From an uncultured Desulfovibrio sp. (GTDB lineage Bacteria > Desulfobacterota > Desulfovibrionia > Desulfovibrionales > Desulfovibrionaceae): DNA of 64,000 bases. The stretch is from the NCBI GenBank assembly GCA_934546745.1, contig CAKTDV010000002.1:62001-126000 (forward strand), written 5' to 3'. This document shows positions 18,347 through 28,593 of this stretch, in pieces (position 1 is the stretch's first letter; the number at the start of each line of letters is the position of its first letter). The notes under the pieces are model-generated. The model ran no database searches, was not told the DNA's origin, and saw nothing but the letters and a program-made list of their open reading frames with translations. Made by a program: the position numbers and the translations under genes.

Positions 18347-19838
18347 ACCCAATCGCCCCCAGATTTTTCCGTATCTGCGCTTCCAGTTCATGTGACTTGG
18401 CAAAAAGTCCTGAAAGTTCTCCTGTCAGACGCGCCATCTTTTCCTCAAACGGTTCGCCGTCGTCCTTTTGTTCCTCAATGCCCACATAGCGCCCGGGCGT
18501 CAGGATAAAATCCTGTCTGGCAATAGCCTCTGTGGAGGCAAGGGCACAAAATCCCTTTACGTCTTCCAGCGTTCCGTCGGTATAGGCGGTATAGGTTCGG
18601 GCAAGTTTCCGGATGTCCTCTTCTGTCAGCTCCCGCAGTCTGCGGCTCACCATTGTGCCCATGTTCCGGGCATCCACAAACAGCGTTTTCCCCTTCTGTT
18701 TCTTGTCTTTGGCCAGAAACCAGAGGGAGACGGGGATTTGCGTGGTATAGAAAAGCTGCGGTGGCATGGCAATGATACAATCCACCAGATCCGCCTCAAT
18801 GATTTTTCGGCGTATGCCGCCTTCCCCACTGGACTGCGAAGACAGGGAGCCATTTGCCAGAACCATGCCCATGCGTCCGTTTGGGGCCAGATGCCAAATC
18901 ATGTGCTGCAACCACGCGAAGTTGGCATTTCCGGCCGGCGGTGTTCCATAGTGCCAGCGCACATCCTCTTTCAGTTTGTCGGCTCCCCAGTTGGACAGAT
19001 TGAAAGGCGGATTGGCCATGATGAAATTGGCCTTGACCGTGGAATGCCTGTCAGCAAAAAAAGTATCGGCGGGATAGCCGCCAAGGTCAGCTTCAATGCC
19101 GCGAATCGCCAGATTCATCTGGGCCATTTTCCATGTGGTAGGGTTGGCGTCCTGCCCAAAAATAGATATTTTGTTGATATTGCCACCATGATTTTCAACA
19201 AATTTGGCAGACTGCACGAACATACCGCCGGAACCGCAACATGGGTCATAAACACGTCCGTCATATGGCTGTAAAATTTCTACAAGCGTTCTCACAATAC
19301 ATGAAGGGGTATAAAACTCGCCAGCAAGTTTTCCTTCCTGCTCGGCAAACTGTTTCAGGCAATATTCATAAGTGCGCCCAAGCAAATCTTTTTCATTTCC
19401 ATGTTCGTGCATTTCAACATTTGTAAACAAATCAACAACATCACCAAGCCTGCGTTTGTCAAGTTCAGGTCTTGCAAAATTTTTGGGCAATATATCCCTG
19501 AGCCGTTGATTTTCCGCTTCAATAGCCAGCATTGCGTTGTCAATAACAGTGCCAATTTCAGGAGTATGCGCGGCTTTCGCAATGACTGTCCAACGTGCTG
19601 TCTGTGGAACAAAAAAAATATTTTCAGCGGTATACTCGTCTCTGTCCTCTTCAAAGCCTTGTCCCTCGGCCTTGAGTTCCTGATATTTGCCTTCAAATCT
19701 GTCTGATATGTATTTGAGAAAAATCAGGCCAAGCACAACAGACTTGTATTCAGAGGCATCCAGATTTCCACGCAGTACGCAGGCCGCTTTCCAAATCCGT
19801 TCTTCAAAGCCGATTTCACTGGTATTTGTTGCCGCCAT
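18336..19838 (-). CDS. hsdM: Type I restriction-modification methyltransferase, M subunit
   Basis: 500 aa from the ATG at 19838 (MAATNTSEIG), chosen over a start 13 codons earlier because AAGGA lies about 9 nt upstream. It has an N-terminal helical HsdM domain, then an N6-adenine methyltransferase core with the SAM-binding DPCCGSGGMF and the catalytic NPPF in IMANPPFNLS. It ends in a coiled tail (KSHELEAQIRKNLGAI) duplicated at 16559. It overlaps the half-length hsdS by a few bases. Forms M2S1 with HsdS for adenine methylation. Confidence 0.95.
   Translation of the reverse strand: MAATNTSEIGFEERIWKAACVLRGNLDASEYKSVVLGLIFLKYISDRFEGKYQELKAEGQGFEEDRDEYTAENIFFVPQTARWTVIAKAAHTPEIGTVIDNAMLAIEAENQRLRDILPKNFARPELDKRRLGDVVDLFTNVEMHEHGNEKDLLGRTYEYCLKQFAEQEGKLAGEFYTPSCIVRTLVEILQPYDGRVYDPCCGSGGMFVQSAKFVENHGGNINKISIFGQDANPTTWKMAQMNLAIRGIEADLGGYPADTFFADRHSTVKANFIMANPPFNLSNWGADKLKEDVRWHYGTPPAGNANFAWLQHMIWHLAPNGRMGMVLANGSLSSQSSGEGGIRRKIIEADLVDCIIAMPPQLFYTTQIPVSLWFLAKDKKQKGKTLFVDARNMGTMVSRRLRELTEEDIRKLARTYTAYTDGTLEDVKGFCALASTEAIARQDFILTPGRYVGIEEQKDDGEPFEEKMARLTGELSGLFAKSHELEAQIRKNLGAIGYEI
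18340..18364 (-). repeat. 25-bp inverted repeat at hsdM/hsdS junction, right copy
   Basis: Exact reverse complement of 16632-16656, lying over the hsdM stop and hsdS start. Confidence 0.85.
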
Positions 19839-20047
19839 TTTAGGTATCCTTTTGAATTTTTTAAATTTACCCTTCAATTTGACTCCTACAACTGACTCTT
19901 ATAGGCGCTGGATGTCAAGATGTGTGGCTGGATTTTGCAAAACAATCTTTTTCATAATTCATTGAAATGAAATATAAAAAATATAGGTGTGATCGCGTTT
20001 TTTCCCCATGCGGAGGAAAAAAGCGCGGCTTCTGTTGGGGAGACTGT

Positions 20048-20081
20048 CTGAAAAAGCCCTCCGCAAAGAGGGCTTTTTCAG
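20048..20081 (-). terminator. Terminator after the lactate permease gene
   Basis: CTGAAAAAGCCCTC and GAGGGCTTTTTCAG form a 14-bp stem with a 6-nt loop and A/T tracts inside the stem, downstream of the permease stop. Confidence 0.85.
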
Positions 20082-20129
20082 GGATGCCGTTTCCCTCACG
20101 GGAAGGGCATCAGGGAAGAGGCGTCGTGC

Positions 20130-21752
20130 CTAGGCGGGCAGCAGCCAAGACAGCGGGCCGACCATGAGATAGGTCAGCACGGCAAGGATCAGCGTGAGAG
20201 CGATGCTGTGCCCGATGGTGAAGCGGAAGAGCGAGCCTTCCTGACCCACGGTGTTGGTGGCGGCGGTGGCCACGGACAGGGACTGCGGCGACACCATCTT
20301 GGCAAAGCAGCCACCGGCGGCGTTGGCGGCCACGGCCAGTTCGGGGCGCATGCCCACGGCGATGGCGGTGTCCTTCTGCATACCGCTGAACAGCGCGCAG
20401 GCGGACGTGTCAGAGCCGGTGAGGAAGACGCCGATCCAGCCGATGATGGGGGCGAAGAAGGCGAAGAACGCGCCCGTGCCGGTGAAGGCCAGTCCCAGGG
20501 TGGAGCTCATGCCGGAGCTGTTCATCAGATACGCCAGACCCAGAATCATGGCGATGGTCAGAATGGGGAAGCGCAGCTGCAGCAGTGTGCGGAACAGGCA
20601 GGCGACGGCGCGGCCGAAGCTGTAGCCGCGCATGAGCGGCACGGAGACGAAGCCGGAAAGGAGAATGGCGGTACCGCCCGCGGAGAGCCAGTTGAAGGTG
20701 TATCTGGCGGCATAGTTGGAACCGTTGGGCCTGACGATGTTGCCGTCAAGACCGGGCCAGCCAAAGGAGAAAAGAGCGCCGGGAATGCCGTTGAGAATGG
20801 CCTTGAAGCTGGACAGACCCCAGAAGAAGACGAAGACGGCCAGAATCAGATACGGGCCCCAGGCGCGCAGGACGGCGCCGGTGGAATAGCCCTTTTCCGA
20901 GTGGCTGACGGGTTCGTCGTTTTCAAAACGGAAGATGCTGACGGGCTTCCAGACCTTGAGTAGGGCAATCAGGGCCACGATGGTCGCAAAGGAGGAGAAA
21001 ATATCGGGCAGGGTGGGGCCGTGGAGATTGGAGACGGCAAACTGGACGCCCGCGAAGACAACGCCGCTCACAAGGATGGCGGGCAGCACTTCCATCATGC
21101 GTTTGAAACCGCACATGACGGTACAGACCCACAACGGCACGATGATGGCCAGAATGGAGAGCTGGCGGCCGGCAATGGCGGTGACGGTCATCTGATCGAG
21201 CTGCGACACGGAGGCCGCGGTGATCAGGGGAATGCCGATGGCGCCGAAGGCCACGGGGGCCGTATTGGAAAGCAGGGCGATACCCGCGCCCCAGCGGGGG
21301 GAGAATCCGAGGCCCACCAGCATGGCGGCGGCGATGGCCACGGGCGTGCCGAAGCCGGCGGTGCCTTCCAGGAAGCCGGAGAAGGCGAAGGCGATGAAGA
21401 GGGCCTGCAGGCGGCGGTCGTCGGTAATGCGCGCCAGCGAATCCTTGATGATCTCAAATTCGCCGGATTCCACCGTCATGTTATAGACCCAGACGGCCGT
21501 GATGACGATCCAGACGATGGGGAAGAGGCCGAAGGCCGCGCCGTGGAAAACGGCGTTGACGGCCAGCTGGGCGGGCATGCCCCAGACGAAGAAGGCCACC
21601 AGCAGGGCTCCGGCAAGGCCGAACGCCGCGGCGATATGCCCTTTGGCCTGCCTTACGGCCAGCATGTAGAAGAGGATAATCAAAGGTACGGCCGCCGCCA
21701 GAGCGGACAGCCATAAGCTTCCGGCAGGTGTGAACTGCTGAGCCCAAGGCAT
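20130..21752 (-). CDS. L-lactate permease (LctP family)
   Basis: 540 aa from the ATG at 21752 (MPWAQQFTPAG), with GGGAGAAG just upstream; an in-frame extension upstream has no ribosome-binding site. About 12-14 membrane helices with family landmarks: SGFLEGTAGFGTPVAIAAA in the first half and FAPIIGWIGVFLTGSDTSA in the second. It brings lactate into the cell with a cation; lactate is a classical electron donor of these bacteria, oxidised to pyruvate, which the pyruvate:ferredoxin oxidoreductase at 60.9 kb would use. Monocistronic as far as seen. Confidence 0.93.
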   Translation of the reverse strand: MPWAQQFTPAGSLWLSALAAAVPLIILFYMLAVRQAKGHIAAAFGLAGALLVAFFVWGMPAQLAVNAVFHGAAFGLFPIVWIVITAVWVYNMTVESGEFEIIKDSLARITDDRRLQALFIAFAFSGFLEGTAGFGTPVAIAAAMLVGLGFSPRWGAGIALLSNTAPVAFGAIGIPLITAASVSQLDQMTVTAIAGRQLSILAIIVPLWVCTVMCGFKRMMEVLPAILVSGVVFAGVQFAVSNLHGPTLPDIFSSFATIVALIALLKVWKPVSIFRFENDEPVSHSEKGYSTGAVLRAWGPYLILAVFVFFWGLSSFKAILNGIPGALFSFGWPGLDGNIVRPNGSNYAARYTFNWLSAGGTAILLSGFVSVPLMRGYSFGRAVACLFRTLLQLRFPILTIAMILGLAYLMNSSGMSSTLGLAFTGTGAFFAFFAPIIGWIGVFLTGSDTSACALFSGMQKDTAIAVGMRPELAVAANAAGGCFAKMVSPQSLSVATAATNTVGQEGSLFRFTIGHSIALTLILAVLTYLMVGPLSWLLPA

Positions 21753-21931
21753 GGTGCTTCTCCCATGTGTAAAGACGCGGAGGGCCGGAGGGCGACACCC
21801 ATATGTCGCACGCGGCTGGTTCCAGAATAATAAGAAAATCCTACTCCGGCACGGGGAAAAAAGCAATACGTGAGGGAAAAGAACAGGACTGACTGTGCGA
21901 GGAACCAATCTTTCCCCGTACCGGAAACCAG

Positions 21932-21966
21932 ACGCCCCCGGCGCGGACGGGTCGCGCCGGGGGCGT
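21932..21966 (-). terminator. GC-rich hairpin after gatA
   Basis: ACGCCCCCGGCGCG and its exact complement form a 14-bp stem 23 nt past the gatA stop. There is no T-run on the gatA side, so it is a weak terminator or mRNA 3' stabiliser. Confidence 0.5.
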
Positions 21967-21989
21967 ACAAAAACGCTGGCTGTTTTTTT

Positions 21990-23450
21990 CTACAGCGCGG
22001 GCATGCCAATACGCGGCAGAGCGGATTCCAGCGCATACCCCATGCGCAGCAACGGCGCCTCGTCAAAGGCCTTGCCAATGAGCTGCATGCCAACGGGCAT
22101 GCGGCTGTCCGCGCCGAGACCGGCGGGGAGGGTCAGGCCGGGAAGCCCCGCGAGGTTGAGGGAGAGCGTGTAGGCGTCCATCAGGTAGCATTGCAGGGGA
22201 TCGGCGTTGCGGCTGCCCAGTTCCCAGGCCGTCACGGGCGAGACCGGCGTCAGCAGGGCGTCGCACTGTTCCAGGGCCGCGTTGTACTCGTCGCGGATGA
22301 GGCGGCGCACCTGGGCGGCCTTGCGGTAATAGGCGTCGTAATAGCCGGAGGAAAGGACATAGGTACCGAGCAGGATACGGCGTTTGACTTCCTGCCCGAA
22401 GCCTTCGCTGCGTGAGCGCACATAGAGATCGGCGAGGTCGCGCACGTCCGCGGCACGGCGGCCGTAGCGCACACCGTCAAAGCGGGCGAGGTTGGAACTG
22501 GCTTCGGCCATGGCAAGGATGTAGTAGGTGGCGATGGCCGCATCCGTATGCGGCAGGCGCACCTCCACGATGCGGGCACCGGCGCTCCGGGCCGCGTCAA
22601 TGGCGGCTTCACAGACATCGCGTACCTCGTGGGAAAGGCCTTCCCCATAGAATTCGGCGGGGAGGCCGAGCGTTTTCCCCTTGAGGCCGTCGCCGGTCAG
22701 CCCGGCGGCATAGTCTTCCGCGGGGCGGGGATCGCAGGTGTTGTCCCGGCCGTCATGCCCCGCAATGACGCCCAGTACGCGGGCGCAGTCCTCCACCGAT
22801 CGGGCCAGCGGCCCCACCTGATCCAGCGACGAGGCGTAGGCGATGAGGCCGTAGCGGGAGACGCGGCCATAGGTCGGCTTGAGGCCCGTGCAACCGCACA
22901 TGGCGGCGGGCTGGCGGATGGAACCGCCGGTATCCGAGCCCAGCGAGGCAAAGCATTGTCCGGCGGCCACGGACGCCGCGGATCCGCCGGATGAGCCGCC
23001 CGGAATGCGGGAGGGATCCCACGGGTTGCCGGTTTTTTGCCATGCGGAATTGTCGGTGCCGGAACCCATGGCGAATTCGTCCATATTGTTCTTGCCCAGC
23101 AGGACGGCTCCCGCTCCCTTGAGTCGTTCCACGACAAAGGCATCGTAGATGGGCATGAACCCCTCAAGAATGCGCGAGGCGGCCGTGGTGGGCATGCCCG
23201 TGGTCGAAAGGGCGTCCTTGACGGTGACGGGGACGCCCCAGAGGGGCTTGTCCGGATCCGGGCCCGCGCTGTCCAGATCGCGCGCCCGGGCAAGAGCGCC
23301 TTCGGCATCCACATACAGCAGTGCGCCGAGGCGGCCTTCCGTCGCCTCTATACGGTCAAGGCAGGCCGCGGTAGCGGCTTCGGCGCTGATTTCGCGAGCC
23401 TGGAGCCTGCGCGCCAGTTCGGAAAGGGAAAGCGAACAGATATCGGTCAT
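21990..23450 (-). CDS. gatA: Asp/Glu-tRNA amidotransferase subunit A
   Basis: 486 aa, full length for GatA. The amidase signature is intact: Lys in VPVTVKDAL near 79, GGSSGGSAASVAAG with the cis-Ser near 154, and GSDTGGSIRQPA with the nucleophilic Ser near 178. It releases ammonia from glutamine to amidate Glu-tRNA(Gln) or Asp-tRNA(Asn) as part of GatCAB. gatC lies 43 nt upstream on the same strand; gatB is not in this window. Confidence 0.95.
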   Translation of the reverse strand: MTDICSLSLSELARRLQAREISAEAATAACLDRIEATEGRLGALLYVDAEGALARARDLDSAGPDPDKPLWGVPVTVKDALSTTGMPTTAASRILEGFMPIYDAFVVERLKGAGAVLLGKNNMDEFAMGSGTDNSAWQKTGNPWDPSRIPGGSSGGSAASVAAGQCFASLGSDTGGSIRQPAAMCGCTGLKPTYGRVSRYGLIAYASSLDQVGPLARSVEDCARVLGVIAGHDGRDNTCDPRPAEDYAAGLTGDGLKGKTLGLPAEFYGEGLSHEVRDVCEAAIDAARSAGARIVEVRLPHTDAAIATYYILAMAEASSNLARFDGVRYGRRAADVRDLADLYVRSRSEGFGQEVKRRILLGTYVLSSGYYDAYYRKAAQVRRLIRDEYNAALEQCDALLTPVSPVTAWELGSRNADPLQCYLMDAYTLSLNLAGLPGLTLPAGLGADSRMPVGMQLIGKAFDEAPLLRMGYALESALPRIGMPAL

Positions 23451-23493
23451 AGCGGGATTCCTGAATCAAGTGTCGTTGCGGCGGGAGTTTTTT

Positions 23494-23784
23494 CTAAACG
23501 ATACGCGGGACAAGGAAGAGTCCCTCGTCGCGTTCCGGCGCATTTTGCAGCACCTCTTCCCGGCTGCGGCGGCGTTCGGCCCGATCTTCCCGCATGGCGG
23601 AGGCGTGCGGCACTGGGTTGTAAAGAGGTTCGATGCCGTCGGTGTCCACCTTGGAAAGGACTTCCATGTAGGCGAGGATATCGCCGAATTGCCGGGCAAA
23701 CAGGGTTTTTTCTTCTTCCGTGACAGAGAGACGGGCAAGCGCCGCCATGTGGGCGACGGTTTCTTTGCTGATTTCCTGCGACAT
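23494..23784 (-). CDS. gatC: Asp/Glu-tRNA amidotransferase subunit C
   Basis: 96 aa. The start at 23784 (MSQEISKETV) has AAGGAAG 5 nt upstream; a longer frame lacks a site. It has the GatC pattern VAHMAALARLSVTEEEKTLF ... GDILAYMEVLSKVDTDGIEP and the C-terminal REDRAERR region that wraps around GatA. First gene of the gatC-gatA pair. Confidence 0.93.
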   Translation of the reverse strand: MSQEISKETVAHMAALARLSVTEEEKTLFARQFGDILAYMEVLSKVDTDGIEPLYNPVPHASAMREDRAERRRSREEVLQNAPERDEGLFLVPRIV

Positions 23785-23903
23785 ACGCGCTTCCTTGCAA
23801 GAATGGGTTCCGCCGGTGACCGCGTCGTTGGCGGTGTGGTGAAAGAGTAGCCGAAACAACCCCGGCTGCCAAAGCAAAAATGGGGAGGCCCGTGCCTGCG
23901 TTT

Positions 23904-25250
23904 TTATTGCGCGCCGGAGGGCAGACGGAGTTTATAGGACGGCAGGGGGGTCGTGCCGATGCCCCCCGCGGCGGGCTGTGCCGAGGCGGGCGCGGGCGCG
24001 GGTTGCTCGGGGGTGGGCGGCAGGCCTTCGACAAGAGGCTGACCCTGTTCGTCCACGGCGGGCAGGCCCTGCATGCGCAGGGCGGCGCGTTGCCGCACGG
24101 CGGCGCGTACCCGACGGAAATCGCTGACGTCCAGCGGTTTGATGCCGGTTGCGGCGGGCTGGAAGAGGTAAAGCTTCTGGTGGGCGACGCCGCTGGCGTC
24201 CCAGCTGATGGGGGCCATGCTCCAGAGCGGGCGCAGGGAGCGCACGTGTCTGGTGACAGCCTGCGAGGTTTCGCGGGCGGAAAGGTTGAGATTGGCGGCA
24301 AAGCGGGCGAAGTCGTAACCCAGGGCCGTCCAGAAGTCGCTGCCGGGGGCGCGCAGCGTTTTGGGCGCGCGCGCCGGATCCCATGCGCCGGGGAAGACGG
24401 TCAGCAGGTACCTGTCGGCATCAGGGAGGGTCTTGCCTGAGAGGCTTTGTTCCCAGGGGTTGGTACCCAGCAGGACAAGCCGATCCTCGCCGTTGTAGAG
24501 CAGGCTTGTCGTAATGTGCGGCACATGCTTCCAGACGCCGGGCAGGAAGAGTGCCTCAAAGGCGGTGTTGGGAATGGGCGTGCCGCTGCCTTCCCGCTGC
24601 TCCGGCCGGATGAGCCGGGCGGCCGCCTCTGGCCAGGAGCCGCTGTCGGCGCTGTTGTACGCTGCCTTTTCCAGAGAGAGGCCTTTTTCCCGGAGCGCGC
24701 TCTCAAACAGGTCCGTCATGCGCAGGCTGTACTGATCCGTTGGGTGGAATGCGCCAAAGCTGCGGATACCCAGCGTATCCGTGGAAAAATTGACGATGGC
24801 GTCGATCTGATCGCGGCGGCTGGTGAAGAAGCGCCATGCGCGCGAACCCTCGTCGCCGGTTTCCAGCGCGGGCATGAAGGCAAAGAAAACCCGTTTTTCC
24901 AGCAGGCCGGCCTTGCGGGCAGCGGCATAGGCGGAGGCGTACAGAGGGCCGCCGACGACGGCGTTGGCGGCGGGCAGGGCGTTGACCCTGGCGATCCAGT
25001 CGCCGGCGGAGGTGTTGACGACATGCAGTTTGATTTTGATGCCGTTGTCCTGCAGGTCCTTGACGGCCAGGTTGGCGCCCTGGATGATTTTGCTGGCAAT
25101 GGGAGCATAAGGGCCGCTCCGGGGCAGGGCAAGGGCAATCTCCGGTTCCGGGGGCGGCGGCGCTGTACGGCGCATGCCCGGCATCTGACAGGCGGAAAGG
25201 CAGAAGGCCACGACAAACAGCAGGAGCGGGAGGGCCGTTTTTCGTTTCAT
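23904..25250 (-). CDS. LpoA/LppC-like lipoprotein (penicillin-binding-protein activator type)
   Basis: 448 aa from the ATG at 25250. The signal sequence ends in the lipobox LSAC with Cys about 21, giving a lipidated periplasmic protein. The mature domain (IALALPRSGPYAPIASKI, then GANLAVKDLQDNG and VVGGPLYASAY) has the periplasmic type I binding fold used by LpoA/LppC and by leucine-binding proteins. A Pro/Ala-rich tail starts near 405. The C-terminal part resembles PBP-activator proteins, but an orphan binding lipoprotein cannot be excluded. Its ribosome-binding site and start lie at the end of a dispersed repeat (25251-25300). 119 nt separate it from gatC. Confidence 0.7.
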   Translation of the reverse strand: MKRKTALPLLLFVVAFCLSACQMPGMRRTAPPPPEPEIALALPRSGPYAPIASKIIQGANLAVKDLQDNGIKIKLHVVNTSAGDWIARVNALPAANAVVGGPLYASAYAAARKAGLLEKRVFFAFMPALETGDEGSRAWRFFTSRRDQIDAIVNFSTDTLGIRSFGAFHPTDQYSLRMTDLFESALREKGLSLEKAAYNSADSGSWPEAAARLIRPEQREGSGTPIPNTAFEALFLPGVWKHVPHITTSLLYNGEDRLVLLGTNPWEQSLSGKTLPDADRYLLTVFPGAWDPARAPKTLRAPGSDFWTALGYDFARFAANLNLSARETSQAVTRHVRSLRPLWSMAPISWDASGVAHQKLYLFQPAATGIKPLDVSDFRRVRAAVRQRAALRMQGLPAVDEQGQPLVEGLPPTPEQPAPAPASAQPAAGGIGTTPLPSYKLRLPSGAQ

Positions 25251-25300
25251 CAAAGCTTCCTTTGTTGTCTGAAACCTCCCCCTTCAGGAAGAAAAGGCGG
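25251..25300 (-). repeat. Dispersed repeat, partial copy, at the lipoprotein start
   Basis: Read on the minus strand: GAAGGGGGAGGTTTCAGAC, then AAAGGAAGCTTTG, then the ATGAAA start. It matches the terminal 45-50 bp of the longer copies before the porin and uvrA. The AAAGGA is the ribosome-binding site of the lipoprotein gene. Confidence 0.75.
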
Positions 25301-25425
25301 TTTCATATGTGCAACGTGAAGCCACTCTAGCCTACAACAGGCGGAAAGGCAAAAATTTCCGTCAAGGACGCCCAGGGCCGACAGGGCGCGCCGCCCCTTC
25401 TGACGCCCTTGCGGCGCGAGGGCAA

Positions 25426-25459
25426 AAAAGAGCCTTCCGCCATGACGGAAGGCTCTTTA
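25426..25459 (-). terminator. Terminator after dnaK
   Basis: AAAGAGCCTTCCG and CGGAAGGCTCTTT with a 6-nt loop, followed on the minus strand by a T-run, 37 nt past the dnaK stop. Confidence 0.9.
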
Positions 25460-25495
25460 TCAGTTCTGCCTCAGGGCGGCACAGGGCCGCGAGAG

Positions 25496-27406
<1,911 letters not shown>

Positions 27407-27551
27407 ATGGAAAACCCTCCTCAAGGGGAAATTCTGTCATCTTCGAGCTAGAAGTAAGTCGTTCTCCCCGCTCGTCCAGAGGTGGGGGAGGATTTTTTTG
27501 CAAAAAACCCCGTTTCGCGGCGGGGCTTATTGACCTTTCGGGTCAAGGGGG

Positions 27552-27568
27552 CGTACTTGGGAAGTACG
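27552..27568. promoter_or_regulatory. Palindrome upstream of split-Soret cytochrome gene
   Basis: CGTACTTGGGAAGTACG is a perfect 7-bp inverted repeat with a 3-nt centre, 45 bp before the gene start. A second short hairpin (27580-27595) lies between it and the ribosome-binding site. It may be an operator; the regulator is unknown. Confidence 0.35.
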
Positions 27569-27612
27569 TATGACTGTTTGCCTTCGAGGGAAGGCGGCAA
27601 AAGGAGGAAGCC

Positions 27613-28446
27613 ATGACTTTGAGCAGACGTCAGATGTTGTGTGGGCTGGGCGGGTGTATGGCTGTTGGCGGCGCGGCGGCGCTGCTGGGCGGTGAGGCGC
27701 GCGCGGCGGAAAAGGCCCCGGCGGGCCGGTTCCAGCAGGTGAACGGCGATTTCGGCTGGAAGCCCCATAAGCTGGATCCTGAGGAATGTTCCCTGGTTGC
27801 CTATGATGGCTACTGGCACAAGGGCTATGCCTGCGGCTACGGGGTGTTTTACGGCATTATCGGTGTGATGGGCGAAAAGTTTGGCGCGCCGTACAACCAG
27901 TTCCCCTATACCATGCTGGAAGCCAACAAGGGCGGCATTTCCGACTGGGGCACCATCTGCGGCGCGCTGTACGGCGCGGCCGCGGCCTACGCGCTGTTCT
28001 GGGGGCGCGACGAGCGCACGCCCATGGTCAACGAGCTGTACCGCTGGTACGAAAAGACGCCCTTGCCCATATTCAACCCCGGCGACGCCGCGCGGGGCGT
28101 CAAGGGCGATGTGTATCAGAACGCCTCCGGCTCCGTGCTGTGCCATATCTCCGTTTCCAAATGGTGCTACGCCAGCCGGACGGAAGCCAGCAGCAAGACG
28201 CGCAACGAGCGTTGCGGCCGCCTGACCGCCGACGTCTGCCGCAAGGCCGTGGAAATTCTTAATGCCAAGATCGATCAGGGCAAGAATTTCAAGGGAGCGT
28301 TCGCCAAGCAGGACGCCGTCAAGGCCTGCGGCGAATGTCATCAGACCAAGGGGAATGAGGTCAACTGGGCCAAGGGCGTCATGGACTGCACGCCCTGCCA
28401 TGACGGGCGGTCGGCCCTTATGAACAAGTTCAAGGATCATCCGTAG
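27613..28446 (+). CDS. Split-Soret cytochrome c
   Basis: 277 aa with an N-terminal export signal (SRRQMLCGLGGCMAVGG, cleavage after EARA). There are only two haem-binding sites, both at the C-terminus: CGECH (239-243) and CTPCH (259-263). Several other cysteines upstream (GYACGYG, CGALYG, CGRLTADVC) could hold an extra iron-sulfur centre, as reported for this family. The match is to the dihaem split-Soret cytochrome of Desulfovibrio desulfuricans, a periplasmic homodimer with stacked haems whose physiological partner is not established. AGGAGG lies just before the start. Single gene with its own terminator. Confidence 0.93.
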   Translation: MTLSRRQMLCGLGGCMAVGGAAALLGGEARAAEKAPAGRFQQVNGDFGWKPHKLDPEECSLVAYDGYWHKGYACGYGVFYGIIGVMGEKFGAPYNQFPYTMLEANKGGISDWGTICGALYGAAAAYALFWGRDERTPMVNELYRWYEKTPLPIFNPGDAARGVKGDVYQNASGSVLCHISVSKWCYASRTEASSKTRNERCGRLTADVCRKAVEILNAKIDQGKNFKGAFAKQDAVKACGECHQTKGNEVNWAKGVMDCTPCHDGRSALMNKFKDHP

Positions 28447-28516
28447 GCGTCCCAACGGCGGCAGGGCGTTTGTTCTCCGCCGTGGGCTTGCGGCGCCGTT
28501 CCAGAAAGACCCAAAG

Positions 28517-28546
28517 AAACCGCTCCTTACAGGGGGCGGTTTTTTT
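28517..28546 (+). terminator. Terminator after split-Soret cytochrome gene
   Basis: AAACCGCTCC ... GGGGGCGGTTT with a 7-T run, about 70 nt after the stop. Confidence 0.85.
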
Positions 28547-28593
28547 GTTGGGGGGGTGGCGGGAGACTGGTTTTGCGCAGGGGCGGAGCCGGG

